NCBI RefSeq assembly: GCF_950066645.1
Contig: NZ_CATMFB010000003.1
Location: forward strand, 62,001 to 126,000
Direction: 5' to 3'
DNA length: 64,000 nt
Source of the DNA: an uncultured Thalassolituus sp.
GTDB lineage: Bacteria; Pseudomonadota; Gammaproteobacteria; Pseudomonadales; Oceanobacteraceae
In this document: positions 16,262 through 22,921 of the stretch, piece after piece
Numbering within the stretch: position 1 is the stretch's first letter
Layout: each line of letters begins with the position of its first letter
Notes under the pieces: generated by a model
Database searches by the model: none
What the model was told of the DNA's origin: nothing
Seen by the model: the letters and a program-made list of their open reading frames with translations, nothing else
Position numbers and translations under genes: made by a program

Positions 16262-17884
16262 TTAACCCATATCCGCCGCACGCCCCTTGAGCGCGAACAA
16301 TCCACGCGGGCGCTTCTGAATAAACAGAATGATAAATACCAGAACCAGGATCTTAGCGACGACCGCGCCCGCCCAGGGTTCCAGCAGCTTATTCACAACC
16401 CCGAGTGACATGGCACCCACGAGCGTCCCCCACAGATTGCCGACACCACCGAAGACGACCACCATAAAGGAGTCAATGATGTAGGCCTGCCCCATGTTTG
16501 GCCCCACATTAGTGAGCTGAGACAGGGCAACACCTGCGATGCCCGCAATGCCCGACCCGAGACCAAAGGTCAGCGCATCGACCCAACCCGTTCTGATACC
16601 CATCGAGCTGGCCATCGGACGGTTCATGGTGACGGCCCGCATCTGCAGACCAAAAAGCGTGCGCTTCAGAACCAGAGCCAGCAAAGCAAGTACGACCAGA
16701 CTGAAGATAATGATGTAAAGGCGGTTGTACGTAAGCTCGAGAGCAGGGTTAATCATAAAGGTGCCTGCCATCCAGTCGGGCGTTGCCACTTCACGGTTAA
16801 GCGGGCTGAAAATAGAACGTACTGCCTGCTGCAGCACCAGACTGATACCAAACGTGGCCAGCAGAGTCTCTAACGGGCGTCCGTAGAGGTGACGGATCAC
16901 ACCGCGTTCAATCGCAACCCCCACCAGTCCACTGACCAGAAATGCTGCGGGAATAGCGACGGCCAGAGACAGGCCGATATGATCAGGCATCAGCTGCTGA
17001 ACCACATAAGTGGTGTAAGCACCCAGCATAATCATTTCGCCGTGAGCCATATTGATCACACCCATCACCCCGAAGGTAATGGCCAGACCAATCGCCGCCA
17101 GTAACAGTACCGCGCCGAGAGCCAGACCGAAATAGAGGTTTTCGATGACGGCGTTAACGCGCAACAGGTCTTCAATTTTTTCCAGTGCGTCGGTCGCGGC
17201 TTTTACTTCAGATGCTCGTCCGTCAGACTCTGCCGCACGCACAAAGTTAGCCAATGCTCCCCGCACGTCGGGATACAGAGACCCCGCCAGTGCATCAATC
17301 CCGGCAAGACGGGTAGCGCTGTCACCAGATTCCAGGGATTTAATGCCTTGCACCAGCGACAGGATATCTTTTACTTCTGAATTTTTTTCTTCAGCCATCG
17401 CCCGGCTGAGGGTAACGCTGTCAATGTCGTCTGCAGATTTCAACAGATTAACGGCCGCCTGCTTGCGTACTGACGCGACCGGAGAAAAAATCTGAAGCCT
17501 GGCGATACCGGAACGAAGAATCGTACGTAATGAATTATTTACGCTGATTTTTTTAATATCGCGGCTACTCGCAATCTCAATCACTTCGCCATTAAAAAAC
17601 GACGTTATCTTATCTTCGCCTTTGATGACGACAACACGATCGTCTTTGCGGTAGTACAGGTCACCATTCACCATGACCTGCGAAAATTCGAGGGTTTTAG
17701 GGTCGTTAATTTCGACCAGCGCTTCTGTCAGCGCTTTTTTTTCACGAAAGCCGGCATCGATCAGCTGTTGCGCAAGGGCGTGCAGCTCTGTATCGGGTTT
17801 CATGGAATCTGCTGCGGCATGGGCGTTAACTGCACAACACAGAACGGCCAGATACAGCATTACCTGTCGGAATACTGAAAGCAT
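16262..17884 (-). CDS. urtB: UrtB, urea ABC transporter permease with long N-terminal domain
   Basis: LivH-type permease of 540 residues. Residues ~1-24 form a signal peptide (AVLCCAVNAHAAAD), residues ~30-245 a periplasmic HEAT-like region rich in Leu/Ala helices, and ~250-540 the eight-segment permease with INMAHGEMIMLGAYTTYVVQ and FGLGSGIAGIAGV. This long two-part form is usual for UrtB. It is separated from urtA by a hairpin and 73 bases and then runs on into urtC. Confidence 0.94.
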   Translation of the reverse strand: MLSVFRQVMLYLAVLCCAVNAHAAADSMKPDTELHALAQQLIDAGFREKKALTEALVEINDPKTLEFSQVMVNGDLYYRKDDRVVVIKGEDKITSFFNGEVIEIASSRDIKKISVNNSLRTILRSGIARLQIFSPVASVRKQAAVNLLKSADDIDSVTLSRAMAEEKNSEVKDILSLVQGIKSLESGDSATRLAGIDALAGSLYPDVRGALANFVRAAESDGRASEVKAATDALEKIEDLLRVNAVIENLYFGLALGAVLLLAAIGLAITFGVMGVINMAHGEMIMLGAYTTYVVQQLMPDHIGLSLAVAIPAAFLVSGLVGVAIERGVIRHLYGRPLETLLATFGISLVLQQAVRSIFSPLNREVATPDWMAGTFMINPALELTYNRLYIIIFSLVVLALLALVLKRTLFGLQMRAVTMNRPMASSMGIRTGWVDALTFGLGSGIAGIAGVALSQLTNVGPNMGQAYIIDSFMVVVFGGVGNLWGTLVGAMSLGVVNKLLEPWAGAVVAKILVLVFIILFIQKRPRGLFALKGRAADMG

Positions 17885-17922
17885 TATGACATCCGGAATA
17901 GAAAAGTATCAGGGCACGAAAA

Positions 17923-17947
17923 AGGCGGAAGGAGAAGCCTTCCGCCT
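17923..17947 (-). terminator. Hairpin between urtA and urtB
   Basis: AGGCGGAAGG/CCTTCCGCCT, a perfect 10-bp stem with a five-base loop, ten bases after the urtA stop and followed by five Ts on the transcribed strand. Acts probably as a leaky terminator that keeps the binding protein in excess of the membrane and ATPase subunits. Confidence 0.75.
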
Positions 17948-17957
17948 CAGGACGTGA

Positions 17958-19274
17958 TTACTCGCCAGTCGCTACTGCACCGCCACAGGACTTAGTCACT
18001 GTGTTGTAGTTGCCGCAGTTAACCGGAGCCGTCCAGTCAGAGATCAGGTTCTTGCTTTCTGGCAGATAGTCGGTCCATGCATCACCCGGAACTTCCTCAT
18101 CGGTCGCCCAGACGATTTCAAACTGACCGTCTTCCTGAATTTCACCAATCAGCACTGGCTTAGACAGGTGATGGTTTACGTTCATGACCGCAGTACCACC
18201 TGTCAGGTTAGGTACTTCGATGCCGTACATAGCGGTACGTACTTTATCGACCTCTTCAGAGCCTGCTTTTTCAACCGCTTTTGCCCACATATTGAAGCCA
18301 ATATAAGTCGCTTCCATCGGGTCATTGGTCACACGCTTCTCACTGCCAATGTACTTGTGCCATTGCTCGATAAACTCTTCATTCTGATCGCTTTCAGCGC
18401 TCTGGAAGTAGTTCCACGCCGCCAGGTGACCAACGAGAGGCGCAGTATCAAAACCAGACAGTTCTTCTTCACCTACAGAGAAGGCAACCACAGGGATGTC
18501 TTCAGACTTCACCCCCTGGTTTGCGAGTTCTTTGTAGAAAGGAACGTTCGCATCACCGTTAATGGTAGAAACAACCGCAGTTTTCTTACCCGCGCTGCCG
18601 AATTTTTTCACATCAGATACGATCGTCTGCCAGTCGCTGTGACCGAAAGGCGTGTAATTGATCATGATGTCTTTGGCATCAACACCTTTAGACTTGAGGT
18701 AGCTTTCCAGAATTTTGTTGGTAGTACGTGGATACACGTAGTCAGTACCAGCCAGAACAAAGCGCTCTACACCGAGATCGTTGATCAGGTAATCCACCGC
18801 AGGAATGGCCTGCTGGTTAGGCGCTGCACCTGTGTAGAACACATTGTAAGAAGACTCTTCGCCTTCGTACTGTACCGGGTAGAACAGCAGGCCGTTCAGC
18901 TCTTCAACCACCGGGAGTACAGACTTACGGGAAACAGATGTCCAGCAGCCGAAAATCACATCAACGTCTTCTTTTTCCAGAAGCTCACGGGTTTTTTCGG
19001 CGAACAGAGGCCAGTTTGACGCAGGATCAACAACAACCGCTTCCAGTTTCTTACCCAGCAGGCCGCCTTTCTTGTTCTGCTCTTCTACCATCATCAGCAC
19101 GGTATCTTTCAGAGTGGTCTCAGAAATCGCCATCGTGCCGGAAAGGGAGTGCAGAACACCAACCTTGATGGTGTCATCAGCGGCATGTGCCAGGCTTACA
19201 CCTGCTGCCAGTGCAGTCATACCGATAAATTTAGTTACTTTCCCAAGTGCGTTGAGGTCTGTCTTTTTCATCAT
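17958..19274 (-). CDS. urtA: UrtA, urea-binding protein
   Basis: Periplasmic receptor of the urea importer, 438 residues, type I (LivJ-like) fold. The signal peptide ends ALAAGVSLAHA (residue 31). The mature start DDTIKVGVLHSLSGTMAISE and the phrases VIFGCWTSVSRKSVLPV and LLFYPVQYEGEES are characteristic of UrtA/FmdD-type short-chain amide and urea receptors. Two tandem ATGs are available; both follow a good AAAGGAAA ribosome site. It heads the urt operon behind a sigma-54-type promoter with an NtrC-like site. Amide rather than urea binding cannot be excluded from sequence alone. Confidence 0.93.
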   Translation of the reverse strand: MMKKTDLNALGKVTKFIGMTALAAGVSLAHAADDTIKVGVLHSLSGTMAISETTLKDTVLMMVEEQNKKGGLLGKKLEAVVVDPASNWPLFAEKTRELLEKEDVDVIFGCWTSVSRKSVLPVVEELNGLLFYPVQYEGEESSYNVFYTGAAPNQQAIPAVDYLINDLGVERFVLAGTDYVYPRTTNKILESYLKSKGVDAKDIMINYTPFGHSDWQTIVSDVKKFGSAGKKTAVVSTINGDANVPFYKELANQGVKSEDIPVVAFSVGEEELSGFDTAPLVGHLAAWNYFQSAESDQNEEFIEQWHKYIGSEKRVTNDPMEATYIGFNMWAKAVEKAGSEEVDKVRTAMYGIEVPNLTGGTAVMNVNHHLSKPVLIGEIQEDGQFEIVWATDEEVPGDAWTDYLPESKNLISDWTAPVNCGNYNTVTKSCGGAVATGE

Positions 19275-19352
19275 TATTTCCTTTTATCTTCTTTTATGAA
19301 GTTCCGGATTTATATTGGCTCTCTGGCCAGGTATCGAACTCGCAGATAAGTG

Positions 19353-19369
19353 AGCAATTGGCATACCAG
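19353..19369 (-). promoter_or_regulatory. Sigma-54-type promoter for urtA
   Basis: On the minus strand CTGGTATGCCAATTGCT has the invariant GG and GC separated by ten bases and a perfect TTGCT -12 box; the -24 box (TGGTAT) has C-to-T changes. Start would be near 19342, ~68 bases before the urtA ATG. The NtrC-like site ~90 bases further upstream strengthens the call. Confidence 0.72.
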
Positions 19370-19456
19370 TTTTAAGCGCTATTTTCAGACCAAAAACCCG
19401 CTTTTCCGGCCATAAGAAAGCCAATCCCTGCATTTTTGAAGAGATAGAAAAAGGTG

Positions 19457-19473
19457 TGCACCACAATGGTTCA
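19457..19473. promoter_or_regulatory. NtrC-like enhancer site upstream of urtA
   Basis: TGCACC-ACAAT-GGTTCA differs from the NtrC palindrome (TGCACC, five bases, GGTGCA) at one of twelve arm positions. It lies between the GntR gene stop and the sigma-54-type element, at a typical enhancer distance. Confidence 0.7.
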
Positions 19474-19484
19474 GATGGATTTAA

Positions 19485-20204
19485 TTACGTCACTTTTGGG
19501 GGCATATCCATATTTTTATCTTCCGCATAACGCTTTCTTGCTTCCTGAATTCTGTGCAGTGTGATTTCCCTGACTGTGTTTTTACTGATTTCGATATGTT
19601 TCTTCAGATGATTAACGACTTTGTCCCGCCTTCCATGGCAGATATCGTCCAGTATTTCACTGTGTTCCTTGTACGTCGCTTCGATCCGACCTTTCTGAGT
19701 AAAGTCCAGACGACGAATAATCCTGAGGCGCTCACAGACGCTGCGATGGATCGCTGCCATTTCCTGATTTTGCCCGCACTCCAGCAGGCCAAAATGAAAT
19801 TCTTCATCCAGGAAAGCAACCTCGCTGCTGTCATGGCTGCGCTGCTCTGGCCGGCAGCACCAGATTGTCATTAATCCGGCCAACCGACCCTCTCTGTCTT
19901 TGTCTTCACACAAACGCCTGACGGCTTCGGCTTCCAGTAAAATCCGTACGTCGTACAGATCTTCAAAATATTGAAAATCGAATGGCCTCACCTGCCAGCC
20001 ACTGCGAAAGTGCACCTGCACATATCCATCACGCTCCAGGCGATACAGGGCTTCGCGCACGGGAGTCCGGGAAGCGGACATGCGTCGCGCAATTTCACTT
20101 TCGCTGAACCTGTCACCCGGCAACAGCTGAAAATCAAAAATATCGAGTTTAAGTTGCTGATATATCCGCTCGGCAATATTGGTCGTACGCGCTGCGGACG
20201 TCAT
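19485..20204 (-). CDS. GntR-family regulator (FCD subfamily)
   Basis: A 239-residue regulator with an N-terminal winged helix (residues ~8-75; FSESEIARRMSASRTPVREALYRLERDGYV is the recognition part) and a C-terminal FCD ligand domain (~80-220; YEDLYDVRILLEAEAVRRLC-like start, HHL-type metal ligands not clearly resolved). It follows atzF by six bases on the same strand, so it is cotranscribed with allophanate hydrolase. A perfect palindrome of the GntR type at the predicted atzF transcription start suggests autoregulation of the atzF-gntR pair. Ligand unknown; allophanate or a urea/guanidine-related compound is plausible. Confidence 0.88.
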   Translation of the reverse strand: MTSAARTTNIAERIYQQLKLDIFDFQLLPGDRFSESEIARRMSASRTPVREALYRLERDGYVQVHFRSGWQVRPFDFQYFEDLYDVRILLEAEAVRRLCEDKDREGRLAGLMTIWCCRPEQRSHDSSEVAFLDEEFHFGLLECGQNQEMAAIHRSVCERLRIIRRLDFTQKGRIEATYKEHSEILDDICHGRRDKVVNHLKKHIEISKNTVREITLHRIQEARKRYAEDKNMDMPPKVT

Positions 20205-20210
20205 ATCAGC

Positions 20211-22031
20211 TCAGCCCTGCGCCTTAAGATGCTGAATATAAGCGCGCCAGCCGCCAAAGTGGCTGATATCTGTTGCGCTTGATACCGCCTCCGGCTCGCA
20301 GATAAACCCTTTCACCTTGCGACCATCCACCAGCTCAAGCGTACCAATACCCAAAGGCTGTGGTATTTCCTCAACAAATGCACCGAAGGCTGACACGTCC
20401 ATCCGCCACAGCTCGACAATCAGCGAGTGTCCCACCGTTTCAGAAAGAGCGTCGTCGCTGAGTCTGACCAGACCAGGCTTAGGGGGAACCGTATTCGCCA
20501 GTGCATACAGTTGGTATTTTCTGGCCGTCAGTGTCTGCTCCAGCAGTACCGCGTGACGACTGGTCAGCTGATGGTTCAGGGGCATACCGGTCAGATGCGC
20601 GCCCACGACTGCAACCACCACCGAGGTGTCGCTTTTCCTGCCGAGCATGACCGGTGCCTCTGGCAATGCCAGATGAGCCTGCCAGTGCGCAGCAAACTGT
20701 GACAACGACAGATCGCTCCAGGCCGGTGCGATCACGGTAATGCCGAACGGCAGACCATCAGTGCGCATGTCTGCAGGCAACGCAATCGCTGCGAGATCTG
20801 CGAGATTCACAAAATTGGTGTAGGTCCCAAGCTGGCTGTTGACCTCTACCGGCGCAGCGTCGACCTCGGCTGTTAATGGAAAACGCGGTGTCGTCGGCAC
20901 CAGAAACGCGTCCACCGTGCTGAACATGGCATGAATTTCTGACTGCAGAGCCTTGCGTCGGTACTCAGCCTTAAACGCCGACACCGCCGTGGGCTCAGCG
21001 CCTGAATGAATAATCGCTTTCACCACAGGGTTAATGCCCGGGTGATCCTGCTGGAGAAATTCACCGACAGCGGCGTAGCGCTCTGAAACCCAGGGGCCCT
21101 GATACAGAAGTTCGGCCAGTTCGGTCATCGGTGAGAAGTCGATCTGCTTTACCTGAAACCCCGCATCCTCTGCGCGCTCACACGCTTTCTGAAACGCAGA
21201 TTCCTGCACCTCATCACCGAACCAGGAAGGCGCAGCAGGAATGCCGAGAGTGCGGATTCTTTTATTCGGAACCATAGTACGACTGCGGGAATATGCATCC
21301 GCAGGATCAGGCTGTGCACACACCTGCAGAACCACATCAGCGTCTGCAGCATTCAGTGCAAAAACAGAAACGCAATCCAGACTGCGACAGGCTGGCACAA
21401 CGCCAGTGGTGCTGATCGCGCCCACCGATGCCTTCATACCGACGATATGATTGAAACCGGCCGGCACCCGGCCTGATCCGGCGGTGTCGGTCCCCAGAGA
21501 AAAAGCCACCTGCCCCATAGCCACTGCCGTGGCTGACCCAGAGCTGGAGCCCCCGGAAATGTAGTCAGCATTAAACGCATTAGCGACAGCACCATACGGG
21601 GAACGGGTTCCTACCAGGCCTGTCGCAAACTGATCGAGATTTGTTTTCCCCAGTACGATGGCGCCGGCCTCTCGCAGAAGGCGTACGGCAGTGGCATCAC
21701 TATCGGGCTGATAACTGTATTCAGGGCAGGCAGCGGTGGTCGCCATCCCCCGCACATCAATATTGTCTTTTACCGCAAAGGGAACACCGTACAGAGGCAG
21801 CTCCGTGCCCTCCTGCTTCAGCTCAGACAGCCGTGTAAGCTGATCACGCAGAGCAACGTCACTGACAAGTGAAATCCAGGCACTGCCATGGCGGAGTACG
21901 CCGTCGCTGAATTCATCAAGCTCTATCTGCCGGCGCAGCTGTTCGAGCAATTGCTCAGGGCTAGCCCCGTTTCGATAGGCGCGCGACCAGTCTCTGATGT
22001 TCCATCCAATCGTGTCTGTGTCTGCTGTCAT
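20211..22031 (-). CDS. atzF: Allophanate hydrolase (AtzF type)
   Basis: Hydrolyses allophanate to carbon dioxide and ammonia, the last step of urea carboxylase, cyanuric-acid and guanidine pathways. The 606-residue product is an amidase-signature enzyme: the Ser-cisSer-Lys triad is K88 (PFAVKDN), S162 (GGSSSGS) and S186 (TAGSGRVP), with the family spacing of 24 between the serines. Residues ~470-606 form the C-terminal domain found in AtzF, which handles the first hydrolysis product. No urea carboxylase, biuret hydrolase or urease gene lies in the window. Behind a sigma-54-type element and a GntR-type operator. Confidence 0.92.
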   Translation of the reverse strand: MTADTDTIGWNIRDWSRAYRNGASPEQLLEQLRRQIELDEFSDGVLRHGSAWISLVSDVALRDQLTRLSELKQEGTELPLYGVPFAVKDNIDVRGMATTAACPEYSYQPDSDATAVRLLREAGAIVLGKTNLDQFATGLVGTRSPYGAVANAFNADYISGGSSSGSATAVAMGQVAFSLGTDTAGSGRVPAGFNHIVGMKASVGAISTTGVVPACRSLDCVSVFALNAADADVVLQVCAQPDPADAYSRSRTMVPNKRIRTLGIPAAPSWFGDEVQESAFQKACERAEDAGFQVKQIDFSPMTELAELLYQGPWVSERYAAVGEFLQQDHPGINPVVKAIIHSGAEPTAVSAFKAEYRRKALQSEIHAMFSTVDAFLVPTTPRFPLTAEVDAAPVEVNSQLGTYTNFVNLADLAAIALPADMRTDGLPFGITVIAPAWSDLSLSQFAAHWQAHLALPEAPVMLGRKSDTSVVVAVVGAHLTGMPLNHQLTSRHAVLLEQTLTARKYQLYALANTVPPKPGLVRLSDDALSETVGHSLIVELWRMDVSAFGAFVEEIPQPLGIGTLELVDGRKVKGFICEPEAVSSATDISHFGGWRAYIQHLKAQG

Positions 22032-22054
22032 AACCCGTCGCCAATGAATTCAAC

Positions 22055-22066
22055 CTTGTATACAAG
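22055..22066. promoter_or_regulatory. Predicted GntR operator at the atzF start of transcription
   Basis: CTTGTATACAAG is a perfect 12-base palindrome with the TTGT..ACAA arms typical of FCD-type GntR regulators. It lies immediately downstream of the -12 element of the sigma-54-type promoter, covering the predicted +1, so a bound repressor would block initiation. The GntR gene itself is downstream in the same transcript. Confidence 0.65.
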
Positions 22067-22072
22067 TTAGTA

Positions 22073-22089
22073 AGCGACAGGTATGCCAG
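22073..22089 (-). promoter_or_regulatory. Sigma-54-type promoter for atzF-gntR
   Basis: On the minus strand CTGGCATACCTGTCGCT keeps the GG-10-GC spacing and a good TGGCA -24 box; the -12 box is TCGCT instead of TTGCT. Transcription would begin near 22062. No full NtrC palindrome is seen upstream, only several GCACC half-sites around 22180-22215. Confidence 0.55.
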
Positions 22090-22224
22090 TTCTGAACAGG
22101 ATGGCTGAATTACCGGTAAGCCATTGTTAATGATGAAATTTTTACAAAGAGAAAGATGTAACAAGGGATACCATCGCGTGAAGCACCGCACCAGTTACAA
22201 GCATGGAAGCACCATTACGCACAG

Positions 22225-22806
22225 TCACAGTGCCTTCAGGTAGAACTGCATCTTCTTTGTGCTTTCTGCCGACTCACCGATATCAAGCCACGCAAACCCG
22301 GCCTGACACTCAACCATCGGGGCATAGCCAAAGTTCTGCCAGACACCGTCGAGCGGGGTGTACCCCTCAGGGCGCATCGGATGATCATCGGGACGAACTA
22401 CCGCACAGAACACCGAGTACGATGCGCCCGTCTTCAGAGCGTGACCTTCCCGTTGTTTGAAAAATTCGCGATAGACGCCACGACCACGATAGGCAGGCAA
22501 CAGAACGGACTCCGCGCAATAGAAGTATTGTCCGACGTCCTTCTGCTGTTGCTCAAATGGCTGCCGGAAGGCCTCAACCTCGGCAGCCAGAGGAAGGCCC
22601 GTCGACGCTCCCACCAGACGTTCCTTATCCCAGGCCAGCACGGCGATACTGTCAGCACAATCGAGATAGGTCTGAAGGTAGTTCTTTTCGTAGTCCGCAG
22701 ATCCATCATAAAGATACGGAAAATCACGGAATACTCTGATCCTGAGGTCAGCCAGATCATCCAGCACCGACAGAATTTCTGTTCCGTTTAAAACGGTTAT
22801 ATCCAC
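22225..22806 (-). CDS. GNAT-family N-acetyltransferase
   Basis: A 193-residue acetyltransferase-fold protein. The acetyl-CoA loop is in the LLPAYRGRGVYREFFKQRE stretch (about 102-121), and an RIRVFRDFPYLYDG N-terminal pattern is seen in a group of uncharacterised GNATs of marine bacteria. Substrate unknown. It lies between the alpha-dioxygenase-like gene and atzF on the same strand but is isolated from the former by a terminator and from the latter by the regulated promoter, so it is probably transcribed alone. Confidence 0.8.
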   Translation of the reverse strand: MDITVLNGTEILSVLDDLADLRIRVFRDFPYLYDGSADYEKNYLQTYLDCADSIAVLAWDKERLVGASTGLPLAAEVEAFRQPFEQQQKDVGQYFYCAESVLLPAYRGRGVYREFFKQREGHALKTGASYSVFCAVVRPDDHPMRPEGYTPLDGVWQNFGYAPMVECQAGFAWLDIGESAESTKKMQFYLKAL

Positions 22807-22865
22807 GAATATTCTCCCTGATTTCCGTGATTATCCAATAAAACACATCGGCAGCAAAAAGACAT

Positions 22866-22894
22866 AAAAAAGCCGGGGACATGCCCCGGCTTTT
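22866..22894. terminator. Intrinsic terminator after the alpha-dioxygenase-like gene
   Basis: AAGCCGGGG/CCCCGGCTT stem with a four-base loop, with A6 on one side and T4 on the other, 28 bases after the stop of the haem-protein gene. Confidence 0.88.
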
Positions 22895-22921
22895 ACTATT
22901 CAGAAATTTCAGTTCTGAATA

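Noticed and set aside
18168-19019. Long open frame (283 codons) on the plus strand
   Set aside because: Antisense to urtA throughout; composition fits a shadow of the real gene and no family motif is seen.
19275-19484. Possible guanidine-type riboswitch before urtA
   Set aside because: I could not find the conserved guanidine-I or -II hairpin motifs; the region is explained by the sigma-54 and NtrC-like elements.
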